Assembly: GCA_943788095.1 (NCBI GenBank)
Contig: CALSOZ010000004.1
Location: 62,001 to 126,000, forward strand
Length of the DNA stretch: 64,000 bases
Direction: 5' to 3'
Source: an uncultured Flavobacteriaceae bacterium
Lineage (GTDB): Bacteria > Bacteroidota > Bacteroidia > Flavobacteriales > Flavobacteriaceae
Both the position numbers and the translations under genes were made by a program. Shown piece by piece: positions 54,676 through 62,127 of the stretch. Numbering within the stretch: position 1 is the first letter of the stretch; each line of letters starts with the position of its first letter. The notes beneath the pieces are model-generated. The model had not been told where the DNA came from and did not search any database. It worked only from the letters and a program-made list of their open reading frames with translations.

Positions 54676-55250
54676 ACATAGGAAAAGCACTTCAAGACCG
54701 AAGCCAACTAGCCTGTGAACTTTGTAAAGCCACTGAAAACCTAAACATTTACACGCTTCTACCTTCCAAGAAAATAGATCTTACAGATAGTATTTATGCC
54801 TGTCAAACGTGTACTTCACAAATCGAAAATTCTGATTTAATTAATCCCAACCATTGGCGCTGTCTTAACGACAGTATGTGGAGTGAATTTCTTCCGGTTC
54901 AAATTATTGCATGGCGCATGTTAAATCGGGTTACCTCTGCCGGATGGTCTCAAGATTTGTTAGACATGATGTATTTGGATGATGAAACATTAGAACTGGC
55001 GAAGGCGCTGGGCGATGGTGTGGAGGAAGCGGCCAAGCTTGTTCATAGAGATGTGAATGGCGTCATTTTAAAAGCAGGGGATAGTGTGGTTCTAATTAAA
55101 GATTTGAAAGTGAAAGGTACCAGTATGGTTGCCAAACAAGGAACGGCCGTAAGACGGATTTCATTAGATCATGAAAATGAAACTTACATAGAAGGCAAAG
55201 TGGATGGAAAACACATTGTGATTATCACCCAATACGTCAAAAAATTATAG
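54672..55250 (+). CDS. PhnA-domain protein
   Basis: 192 aa. N-terminal zinc-ribbon-like Cys pairs (LACELCKATENLN and YACQTCTSQ) and C-terminal PhnA domain VILKAGDSVVLIKDLKVKGTS with IEGKVDGKHIVIITQYVKKL. Despite the name, PhnA-type proteins are not proven to act on phosphonates; role unknown. Overlaps murA by 4 bp and is convergent with the photolyase gene, stops adjacent (55250/55251). Confidence 0.9.
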   Translation: MNIGKALQDRSQLACELCKATENLNIYTLLPSKKIDLTDSIYACQTCTSQIENSDLINPNHWRCLNDSMWSEFLPVQIIAWRMLNRVTSAGWSQDLLDMMYLDDETLELAKALGDGVEEAAKLVHRDVNGVILKAGDSVVLIKDLKVKGTSMVAKQGTAVRRISLDHENETYIEGKVDGKHIVIITQYVKKL

Positions 55251-56552
55251 CTATTTAGCCAAGGCTTCTTTGTAGGTTGTAAGACAACGTTCTCTTGCAA
55301 ATTTATGATCTACCATTGGCGTAGGATACGTTAATTCCTGATACTCTGGAACCCATTTTTTAATGTATGTGTGCGCTTTGTCGAAGTTAGTGACTTGTGT
55401 GGTTGGGTTAAAAATTCTAAAATAGGGTGCCGCATCGACGCCACAACCGGCGACCCATTGCCAATTACTCACATTGCTAGAAAGTTCAAAATCATGGAGC
55501 TTTTCTGCAAAATAAGCTTCCCCCAAACGCCAATCGATCAAAAGATGTTTACACAAAAAACTTCCCACCAACATCCGAACACGGTTGTGCATAAATCCAG
55601 TTTGATTTAGTTCGCGCATGCCAGCATCGACGAGTGGATAGCCCGTAGTTCCATCACACCATTTTTTAAATTCTTCAGGATCATTACGCCATTTAATAGC
55701 ATCATATTGTGGTTTAAAACTTCGTGTGACGGTATGTGGAAAATGCCATAAAATCTGCATAAAAAACTCCCGCCAAATCAGTTCTTTTAAAAAAGTGATA
55801 TTATCATGTTGAACCGCCTTAGTAACGATTTCCCGAACACTCACGGTTCCAAATCGTAAGTGAGGTCCTAGTTTTGATGTCCCATCAACTGCTGGAAAAT
55901 TTCGAGTGGCTTCATAATTCTCTATGATTTCTTTTTCAACCTTGTAAGGTGCAATTTTAACGGGATTGGGTTCAAATCCCATAGCACTCAAATCGATCCA
56001 ACTCAATGAATTTGATTTATAGGTGTTGTCCAATAATTTTTCCGAATCATAAGGCTTATAGTCTTCTGAATTAAAGGCAGCTAACCATTTTTTTGAAAAG
56101 GGTGTATAGACTTTATACGGCAGCCCATCGTCTTTTGTGATTTCATTTTTTTCAAAGATAACTTGATCTTTATAGGATTTAAAAGCGATCGATTTTGATT
56201 CTAATAATTTTGAAACAGCAGTGTCTCTTTCAAGTGCATAGGGCTCATAATCATGATTGTAATACACGGTACTCACATCGTATTGAATCGTAATTTCATT
56301 CAATACATCGACAGGTGAACCGTGGTAAACCGCCACACCACTTCCGTGTGTTTGTAAACGTGCATTAATTTCAGAAAGCTGATGGTGAATAAATTCAACT
56401 CTCGCATCATTTTTAGGCAACGATTCTAAAATAGCAGGATCAAAAATGAAAATAGGAAGTACCGCTTCGTTGGCCTGTAAAGCTTCAAATAATCCATGGT
56501 TATCGTACAGTCTTAAATCTCTTCTAAACCAAAATAGTGCTACTTTTTTCAT
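55251..56552 (-). CDS. Class I-like DNA photolyase
   Basis: 433 aa. The N-terminal antenna domain starts ALFWFRRDLRLYDNHGLFEAL; the FAD domain has GTSKLGPHLRFGTVSVREI, LIWREFFMQILWHFP, and ANVSNWQWVAGCGVDAAPYFRIFNP. The Trp in RLVGSFLCKHLLIDWRLGEAYF and SNWQW parts of the electron chain are present. It repairs cyclobutane dimers in DNA using blue light. Distal gene of the light-response cluster; starts 4 bp inside the SRPBCC gene stop (ATGA overlap). Confidence 0.92.
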   Translation of the reverse strand: MKKVALFWFRRDLRLYDNHGLFEALQANEAVLPIFIFDPAILESLPKNDARVEFIHHQLSEINARLQTHGSGVAVYHGSPVDVLNEITIQYDVSTVYYNHDYEPYALERDTAVSKLLESKSIAFKSYKDQVIFEKNEITKDDGLPYKVYTPFSKKWLAAFNSEDYKPYDSEKLLDNTYKSNSLSWIDLSAMGFEPNPVKIAPYKVEKEIIENYEATRNFPAVDGTSKLGPHLRFGTVSVREIVTKAVQHDNITFLKELIWREFFMQILWHFPHTVTRSFKPQYDAIKWRNDPEEFKKWCDGTTGYPLVDAGMRELNQTGFMHNRVRMLVGSFLCKHLLIDWRLGEAYFAEKLHDFELSSNVSNWQWVAGCGVDAAPYFRIFNPTTQVTNFDKAHTYIKKWVPEYQELTYPTPMVDHKFARERCLTTYKEALAK

Positions 56553-57013
56553 GAGTAGTTTCCAAATAATTCAATTAATTTCTTTTGTCTGTATGCGAAA
56601 ATCTCTTCTAATTTAGGCTTCACAATAAAGGGATGTACCAACTGTCCAAGCCATCCCATTGGGACTTTATAATCAATAATATCTTCCATTTCTACCCCAC
56701 CATCAATTGCTTTAATAAAATGCTTATGATGCCAAAGTGCATAAGGTCCAAACCGTTGTTCATCAACAAAATAGTGCTGATCTTTCACTTGTGTGATTTC
56801 TGTGACCCATTTGGTTTTGATTCCTAAAATAGGCGTTACTATATACTGGATAATTTGACCTGCATACATAGGGCGATCGGCTCCATAAATAATATCAAAA
56901 CTCATATACTCTGGGGTAATAGTTTTTAGATTTTTTGGATTCGATAAAAATTCCCAAGCTGTTTCCACACTAATAGGGAAATTTTGCTTTTTATGTAATC
57001 GGTATAATTTCAT
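56549..57013 (-). CDS. SRPBCC-fold ligand-binding protein
   Basis: 154 aa. START/Bet v1-like: YRLHKKQNFPISVETAWEFLSNPKNLKTITPEYMSF is the usual N-terminus of the SRPBCC proteins found beside photolyases, and YADRPMYAGQIIQY / MGWLGQLVHPFIVKPKLEEIF continue it. It binds an unknown hydrophobic ligand, perhaps a carotenoid or quinone. In the light cluster between TspO and photolyase; 4-bp overlap with the latter, 1-bp gap to TspO. Confidence 0.85.
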   Translation of the reverse strand: MKLYRLHKKQNFPISVETAWEFLSNPKNLKTITPEYMSFDIIYGADRPMYAGQIIQYIVTPILGIKTKWVTEITQVKDQHYFVDEQRFGPYALWHHKHFIKAIDGGVEMEDIIDYKVPMGWLGQLVHPFIVKPKLEEIFAYRQKKLIELFGNYS

Positions 57014-57014
57014 T

Positions 57015-57476
57015 TTAATTGTATAATGCGATGTATAGATTTAAAGAAGTGGCTAGTAATAACCAGATGCAATAGGGGAGAACATAAAAGGTTTTGTTTT
57101 TTAGCGAATGTTTAAATGCGACAAGAAAATAGAACATCAATAGAGTTAAAAACAGGATATTGAGTAAGCCTAAAATAATGAAGTGTTGGTTGAAAAACAA
57201 ATAGTTCCAAAAGACGTTCAAAGCAAATTGTAAGCTAAATAATAGAATTACTTTTTGAGATCGGTCTGTTTGAATTAAATACGCCATATAAATCGAAAAT
57301 AGCAGCATAATACTACTCCAAGCCAACCCAAAAACCCACCCATGTGGGGTCCATGGTGCTTGATTAAGATTGATGTACCATTCAGATCGTGGACCCTCAT
57401 TCATGAGCAAAGTACCAATAGCAAGTGCCCCAAAATTAATAACTATAAAAAGGACTAATCCTTTGTAAAATTTCAT
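57015..57476 (-). CDS. TspO/MBR membrane protein
   Basis: 153 aa with five membrane helices. Typical segments WYINLNQAPWTPHGWVFGLAWSS and FALNVFWNYLFFN (Trp-rich WNxxFF). TspO binds porphyrins and other tetrapyrroles and responds to oxidative stress and light in bacteria. In this cluster it may limit photosensitiser build-up. 1 bp from the SRPBCC gene; 2-nt overlap region with the small gene upstream (TAAATG). Confidence 0.9.
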   Translation of the reverse strand: MKFYKGLVLFIVINFGALAIGTLLMNEGPRSEWYINLNQAPWTPHGWVFGLAWSSIMLLFSIYMAYLIQTDRSQKVILLFSLQFALNVFWNYLFFNQHFIILGLLNILFLTLLMFYFLVAFKHSLKNKTFYVLPYCIWLLLATSLNLYIALYN

Positions 57477-57644
57477 TTAATCTCTAAGATTTTCAATTTC
57501 ATTTAAAACCGTCTGAGCCTCGGCATATTTAGCATCACTTGCAGAGCGATCTGTAGATGAAAGTTGATGCCATTCTGACATTAATTTTTTATAACGGTCC
57601 TGAAGTTTTTCTATTGGGGTTTTTTTCTTAAAAATTCCAAACAT
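57477..57644 (-). CDS. Lacal_2735-family small protein (missed by ORF track)
   Basis: 55 aa from ATG at 57644 to TAA at 57479-57477: begins MFGIFKKKTPIEKLQDRYKK, then LMSEWHQLSSTDRSASD and ends LNEIENLRD. This fits the Lacal_2735 family of tiny flavobacterial proteins (FGxFKKK start, LxKxYxxLM, SxTDRxxSD). All helical and probably cytosolic; function unknown. It is tucked between the glutathione peroxidase stop (2 bp) and TspO start, so is part of the light-response operon. Confidence 0.8.
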   Translation of the reverse strand: MFGIFKKKTPIEKLQDRYKKLMSEWHQLSSTDRSASDAKYAEAQTVLNEIENLRD

Positions 57645-57646
57645 GT

Positions 57647-58231
57647 TTATTTAAATTGGCGGGTTATTTTACTGCTTAATGGTTTTGTGATTGAATAGAA
57701 GTAGTCTACAAATTGTCCGTTTCCATCAACCAAATACTTTTGAAAATTCCATTTAACGGAAGTGCTTTTAACACCATTCAAGTCTTTTTTGGTCAGCCAC
57801 TGATAAAGAGGATGCTGCCTGTCTCCTTTGACATCAACTTTCTCGGTCATTAGAAAAGTAACGCCGTAGTTTTTTTGACAAAAGGATTGAATCTCATCAG
57901 AACTACCAGGTTCTTGGCCACCAAACTGATTGCAAGGAACTCCTATTACCATCAACTTATCTTGATAGGTATCGTATAGTTTTTGAAGGTCTTCATATTG
58001 TCCAGTAAAGCCACATTCAGATGCAACATTCACAAACAGAAGGTGTTTTCCTTTGTACTTGTTTAAATCGATAGGACTTCCATCAATATTATTAATTTCA
58101 ATATTATATAAAGACATACTTTGGATGATTTTTGATTGCGATTTAGATTGAATTGAAAATGTTAGTATGGCAGCTAAAACCACGGCAATTAAAGTTTTAA
58201 TTTTTTTATAATTTAAGTGATACAATACCAC
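57647..58231 (-). CDS. Glutathione peroxidase-family thiol peroxidase, possibly exported
   Basis: 194 aa. The peroxidatic Cys is in NVASECGFTGQYEDL (Cys, not selenocysteine), with Gln in GVPCNQFGGQEPGSSDEI and Trp in SVKWNFQKYLVDG. N-terminal LIAVVLAAILTFSIQSKSQS suggests export; the domain proper starts at Met39 (SLYNIEINNID), an alternative cytosolic start. Reduces lipid or H2O2 peroxides, likely with thioredoxin. Overlaps the SDR gene by 26 bp. Peroxide defence suits the light cluster. Confidence 0.88.
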   Translation of the reverse strand: MVLYHLNYKKIKTLIAVVLAAILTFSIQSKSQSKIIQSMSLYNIEINNIDGSPIDLNKYKGKHLLFVNVASECGFTGQYEDLQKLYDTYQDKLMVIGVPCNQFGGQEPGSSDEIQSFCQKNYGVTFLMTEKVDVKGDRQHPLYQWLTKKDLNGVKSTSVKWNFQKYLVDGNGQFVDYFYSITKPLSSKITRQFK

Positions 58232-58889
58232 AATCTAAGTTAAATATCTGTCCGGAAATTGATTTAGAAACATCCGAAATTAGGTATTCAGCCATTGCAG
58301 CGACTTCTGAAGGTGCAAGATATTTTTTCAGAGGGTGTCTTTGAATGGTACTTTCTATCATGCGTTCATTTCGAAGAAATTTAGATGCTAATTCGGTGTC
58401 AGTAATTGTAGGCGCAATTGCATTCACTCGAATGGTAGGGGCTAAGTCTGCAGCCACCGATTTGGTAAGTCCTTCAACGGCAGATTTTGCCGTGGCAACA
58501 CTTGCATGAAAAGGCATTCCTAATTTTGTGGCAACCGTACTAAACAACACAATTGAAGCCGATTCACTCTGTGATAGAGCTTTAGTATAGGCTTGAATTG
58601 CTTTAACGGCACCAATCACATTGATTTCAAAATCCGTTCTAAAATCATCTAACTTTAGCCTATTAAAAGGTTTTAAGTTGATGCTTCCAGGACAGTAGAT
58701 TAAGCTATCCGCTGCTTCAATTTCTGGCAATTCATCCGTTAATATATCGCAGGTATGGTGCGATAAATTAGCATGTTGGAAATCTGGTGCAGTTCGACTA
58801 ATATTGATAACCTCATGCGCTTTAAGAAGACTTTCAGTAATTGCTTTTCCAATCCCTTTACTGCCTCCAATAATAATAATTTTTTTCAT
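58206..58889 (-). CDS. Short-chain dehydrogenase/reductase
   Basis: 227 aa. Rossmann IIIGGSKGIGKAITESLLKAH, catalytic motif near HASVATAKSAVEGLTKSVA (the YxxxK position reads VATAKSAVE, so the usual Tyr is replaced by Val/Ala, with the Lys kept), and DLAPTIRVNAIAPTITDTELASK. Cofactor and substrate unknown. The Tyr appears lost, so activity may differ. Starts 4 bp inside the 74-aa gene upstream. Confidence 0.8.
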   Translation of the reverse strand: MKKIIIIGGSKGIGKAITESLLKAHEVINISRTAPDFQHANLSHHTCDILTDELPEIEAADSLIYCPGSINLKPFNRLKLDDFRTDFEINVIGAVKAIQAYTKALSQSESASIVLFSTVATKLGMPFHASVATAKSAVEGLTKSVAADLAPTIRVNAIAPTITDTELASKFLRNERMIESTIQRHPLKKYLAPSEVAAMAEYLISDVSKSISGQIFNLDCGIVSLKL

Positions 58890-59110
58890 GCTCTTAGTGG
58901 ACGTCCTTTTAAACGTTTTTCTATTTTTTGTTTTATCGCAGTTAAGCGTTTCATTTGATCCATTAATTTAGGATCTTGACTGGTTTTATAAATCTCGTTG
59001 ATTCCTAATATTAATCCTTTTACTTCTCTTGATGCCTCAATACGCTCACTCGTCGTTTTAAATGTGAGGGGTTTGAGTTCAAAAGCTTCAGCTTGTTTAA
59101 TAACATCCAT
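58886..59110 (-). CDS. Small conserved protein of the light cluster
   Basis: 74 aa, helical and basic: SERIEASREVKGLILGINEIYK, DPKLMDQMKRLTAIKQKIEKR and a basic end LKGRPLRA. No known domain. It lies between folE (2 bp) and the SDR (4-bp overlap), so is co-transcribed. Nucleic acid or protein contact is possible from its charge; function unknown. Confidence 0.65.
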   Translation of the reverse strand: MDVIKQAEAFELKPLTFKTTSERIEASREVKGLILGINEIYKTSQDPKLMDQMKRLTAIKQKIEKRLKGRPLRA

Positions 59111-59112
59111 AG

Positions 59113-59802
59113 TTATAGTTTTAAATAATTTTGTAATTCAGCAATTTTTGCTGAGGTATTAAATGTACCACCATAAAAAGCGGTAACGGTTGCAGAGGTA
59201 TCGTCTTTAATTCCTCTAGAGGACACACATAAATGCTTTGCGTCAATAATGACAGCTACATCTTCGGTTCCTAATATGCCTTTCAATTCTTCTGCAATTT
59301 GATTGGTCAATCGTTCTTGAACTTGAGGCCTTTTGGCATAATACTGTACAATTCGGTTCAATTTAGATAGACCAATTACCCTTCCTGATGAAATGTAGGC
59401 AACATGCGCTTTCCCAATAATTGGTACAAAGTGATGTTCGCAGTTCGAATAGAAAGTAATATCTTTTTCTACCAACATCTGGTTGTATCGATATTTATTT
59501 TCAAATAACGCAACTTTTGGTTTATTTTTAGGGTTTAATCCAGAAAAAATTTCATCAATATACATTTTTGCAACACGTTCAGGAGTTCCTTTAAGAGAAT
59601 CATCTGTAAGATCTAATCCTAAAACATCCATTATTTCTTCAAATAAAACAGCAATTTTCTTTTTCTTTTCTTGATCGGAAACTTTAAAAGCGTCTTTCTT
59701 CATTGGCGTTTCTAAGCCCGTAAAAAGATGATCATCTCCAATTTCATGATTTGAAAACCCATTTAACAGATCTTTATTTTCTATAGTAACTTTGTTATTC
59801 AT
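59113..59802 (-). CDS. folE: GTP cyclohydrolase I
   Basis: 229 aa. After a 40-residue extension rich in charged residues, the folE domain: VLGLDLTDDSLKGTPERVAKMY, zinc and GTP site ITFYSNCEHHFVPIIGKAHVAYI, then SGRVIGLSKLNRIVQYYAKRPQVQERLT and ATVTAFYGGTF. First step of pterin/folate synthesis. Placed in the photolyase cluster it probably feeds the methenyl-THF antenna of photolyase/cryptochrome, a reasoned inference. The cell may hold a second folE elsewhere. Confidence 0.94.
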   Translation of the reverse strand: MNNKVTIENKDLLNGFSNHEIGDDHLFTGLETPMKKDAFKVSDQEKKKKIAVLFEEIMDVLGLDLTDDSLKGTPERVAKMYIDEIFSGLNPKNKPKVALFENKYRYNQMLVEKDITFYSNCEHHFVPIIGKAHVAYISSGRVIGLSKLNRIVQYYAKRPQVQERLTNQIAEELKGILGTEDVAVIIDAKHLCVSSRGIKDDTSATVTAFYGGTFNTSAKIAELQNYLKL

Positions 59803-59810
59803 ATAATATT

Positions 59811-60083
59811 TTATCGCTTAGATATTTTATTGTGTGTTATTTGCCGTTGTCTGGTACATTTAAATCTTCCAGATTCAAATGATCTTAATTTTTGATGTTT
59901 TGTTTTTCTGCCTTGAACACGTGCTCGCCATAGTCGGAAACTTTTTGGTTTCATATAGGTTCGCATGACCTTGATCACTTCTTGTTCACTTAGTTTGAAC
60001 TGATGTTCAATTGCTTCAAAAGTGGTGCGATCCTCCCAAGCCATTTCAATAATTCGATCTAATTCTACGGTATTAAAATTCAT
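59811..60083 (-). CDS. TIGR03643 family protein
   Basis: 90 aa. VELDRIIEMAWEDRTTFEAIEHQFKLSEQEVIKVMRTYMKP and RLWRARVQGRKTKHQKLR match TIGR03643, which is found next to photolyases and is a small helix-turn-helix-like domain. Function unknown. It overlaps the 142-aa gene by 4 bp and precedes folE by 8 bp. A regulator role within the cluster is possible. Confidence 0.9.
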   Translation of the reverse strand: MNFNTVELDRIIEMAWEDRTTFEAIEHQFKLSEQEVIKVMRTYMKPKSFRLWRARVQGRKTKHQKLRSFESGRFKCTRQRQITHNKISKR

Positions 60084-60508
60084 AAAACAGGGAGCTTATA
60101 GCGTTCGTCGAACTGTACTTTTTCTTCAAGTAATGATCTTAAAAATCGTTTATTTTCATAAAAATTTCTCGATTTTTTAAAATGTATAAATTTTCCTTGA
60201 GCATGGATACTCATTCCATCTGTTTTGTATAATACCAAATGGTAAAATGGAATTGCCCAAGTGAAGTTTTGTTGCCCTTTTGTGACATGAACTAAAATGC
60301 CTTTTTTACGCATTTCAATATTGGCGTAATTTAGATCGGAAACCGTATTTAAAATTGGATTTAAATTTGGACTAACTTTGTCCACAATCATCCGTTTTGA
60401 GCCTACACCTCGACGTTTAATCGCTTCAAAAAAACTGTAGGGTTTACCAACAAAATCTTCAAATAATTGCCGATGTTCCTTGTTGTAGTATGTTGTATCT
60501 AGAACCAA
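60080..60508 (-). CDS. Hypothetical protein of the light cluster
   Basis: 142 aa, TTG start. Contains YNKEHRQLFEDFVGKPYSFF, RRGVGSKRMIVDKVSPNLNP, and RFLRSLLEEKVQFDERYKLP. No domain recognised, alpha/beta, cytosolic. It is the first gene after the internal promoter with the repeated boxes, and overlaps TIGR03643 by 4 bp. Frequent companion in photolyase clusters would have to be tested; I know no function. Confidence 0.65.
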   Translation of the reverse strand: MVLDTTYYNKEHRQLFEDFVGKPYSFFEAIKRRGVGSKRMIVDKVSPNLNPILNTVSDLNYANIEMRKKGILVHVTKGQQNFTWAIPFYHLVLYKTDGMSIHAQGKFIHFKKSRNFYENKRFLRSLLEEKVQFDERYKLPVL

Positions 60509-60525
60509 TAGTAGTGTTTAAGTAT

Positions 60526-60578
60526 CAAACATACATAATGTTGAGTCATTTACATTAACAATTAAACAAATATTAACA
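60526..60578 (-). promoter_or_regulatory. Internal promoter with repeated TGTTWAAT boxes (candidate light-regulator site)
   Basis: On the minus strand: TGTTAAT (60578-60572), TGTTTAAT (60568-60561), TGTTAATG (60560-60553), then TATGTTTG (60533-60526), a perfect TAnnTTTG -7 box, 18 bp before the TTG of the 142-aa gene. The three repeats cover the -33 region. The arrangement suits a MerR/CarH-LitR-type or other repressor overlapping the promoter. This is inference; no regulator gene is in the window. Confidence 0.5.
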
Positions 60579-60594
60579 TTTATTATCATAAAGA

Positions 60595-62127
60595 CTACAA
60601 ACTCTCTGGAGCCTCCATTATTTTGGACGCTCGTAATTTTATTGAAATGAGCTCTTCAGTAGAAAATTTATTTAAGACTGAATACATCATTTTCATGCGA
60701 AAATTGCCTGATAATTGAGCACGTTTGTCATCCAAAAAATTCCAGTACAAACTATTAAATGGACAGGCATTTTCTCCTAAGCGTTCTTTGACATTGTACT
60801 GACAATCGCCACAATAATTACTCATTTTATTGATGTAGCTTCCAGATGATACATAGGGTTTAGTCGCAATCAATCCACCATCGGCAAACTGACTCATCCC
60901 TCGAGTATTGGGGAGCTGAACCCATTCCAAGGCATCGATATAAATCCCCAAATACCAAGCATCTACGGCATCGGGATTGGTTTGGGTCAATAGCAAATAA
61001 TTTCCCGTAATCATCAAACGCTGAATGTGATGTGCATAGGCATTGTCAAGTGAGTTATTGATCGTTTTGTTTAGGCAATTCATTTTGGTCTCTCCAGTCC
61101 AAAAGAATTCTGGAATTGGCTGATGATTATCAAGCGTATTTAAAGTTTTATACTCCGGCATTTGTGCCCAATACATTCCTCGCATATACTCTCGCCAACC
61201 AATCACTTGTCGGATGAATCCTTCAACTTGTGAAATAGAAATTTCATCACTATGAGATCGATAATGTGCTAAAACAGACCTTATAATTTCTTGGGGATTT
61301 ATAATTTTAAGGTTCATTGCAAACGACAAACGTGAGTGAAACAAATACACTTCGTCGGTATGTAATGCGTCCTGATAATCCCCAAATTGAACTAATAAAT
61401 ACTGATTAAAATACTCGAGTTGTTGTAGAGATTGTGATCGGTTTATCGGATACGAAAAAGTAGTTCCTTTGAATCGACCAATGGTTTCAACTCCAGACGT
61501 TTGAATCGCAGTTAATATCGAATCTACGTTGGTGTCAAACTGAATAAAGGGAGGGATTCCTGGAGAACCTTTCCATTTATTCCGATTACTTTGGTCATAG
61601 TTCCATTCACCACCTTCAGGCTGTTCGCCTTCCATTAAAATATGATGTTTTTTACGCATATATCGATAAAAGCGTTCCATTAACAACTGCTTTTTTCCTT
61701 CAAAGAATATCGAAAGTTCATCGCGAGTGGTATAAAAATGTTCCGTATCAAATTCTTGAGTCGGAATGGATACTAACTTGCAAATAGATTTAAGTTGCTC
61801 ATCCAATCGGTATTCATCGGGCGATTGGTATTCAAATGTTTCAACATTCTGAGAAGCGATCAGTGCCGTTATGTTTTCTCTCAAGTCCTGATGATTTGAA
61901 GCGTCTTCCAAAGTCAAATAAATTACGGAATGCCCTTGCGATTTTAACTCTTCTGAAAACGCCCGCATGGCCGCGAAAAACCCAACCACTTTTTGAATGT
62001 GGTGTTTGACATAATCGGTTTCTTGCCGCATTTCAAACATGCAATACACGGTTGATTCTGAAACAGATGAATACCAAGAGTGTTGTGCGTTGAGTTGATC
62101 TCCAAGAATAAGACGTAGTGTTTTCAT
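60595..62127 (-). CDS. Fe-S bacterial photolyase-related protein (PhrB-like, (6-4) type)
   Basis: 510 aa of the deoxyribodipyrimidine photolyase-related family. N-terminus TLRLILGDQLNAQHSWYSS; Cys ligands of the 4Fe-4S cluster are seen as ETKMNCLNKTI, then NYCGDCQYNVKERLGENACPFN (C-x2-C-x12-C), matching PhrB spacing. Trp/Tyr chain residues in YLGIYIDALEWVQLPNTRGMSQ are kept. It probably repairs (6-4) lesions. Starts 1 bp from the DASH stop (62128/62127), with its promoter region shared with that operon. Confidence 0.93.
   Translation of the reverse strand: MKTLRLILGDQLNAQHSWYSSVSESTVYCMFEMRQETDYVKHHIQKVVGFFAAMRAFSEELKSQGHSVIYLTLEDASNHQDLRENITALIASQNVETFEYQSPDEYRLDEQLKSICKLVSIPTQEFDTEHFYTTRDELSIFFEGKKQLLMERFYRYMRKKHHILMEGEQPEGGEWNYDQSNRNKWKGSPGIPPFIQFDTNVDSILTAIQTSGVETIGRFKGTTFSYPINRSQSLQQLEYFNQYLLVQFGDYQDALHTDEVYLFHSRLSFAMNLKIINPQEIIRSVLAHYRSHSDEISISQVEGFIRQVIGWREYMRGMYWAQMPEYKTLNTLDNHQPIPEFFWTGETKMNCLNKTINNSLDNAYAHHIQRLMITGNYLLLTQTNPDAVDAWYLGIYIDALEWVQLPNTRGMSQFADGGLIATKPYVSSGSYINKMSNYCGDCQYNVKERLGENACPFNSLYWNFLDDKRAQLSGNFRMKMMYSVLNKFSTEELISIKLRASKIMEAPESL

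Noticed and set aside
55960-55990. tRNA-like GGTTCAAATCCC stretch
   Set aside because: It lies inside the photolyase coding frame and no cloverleaf could be formed around it.
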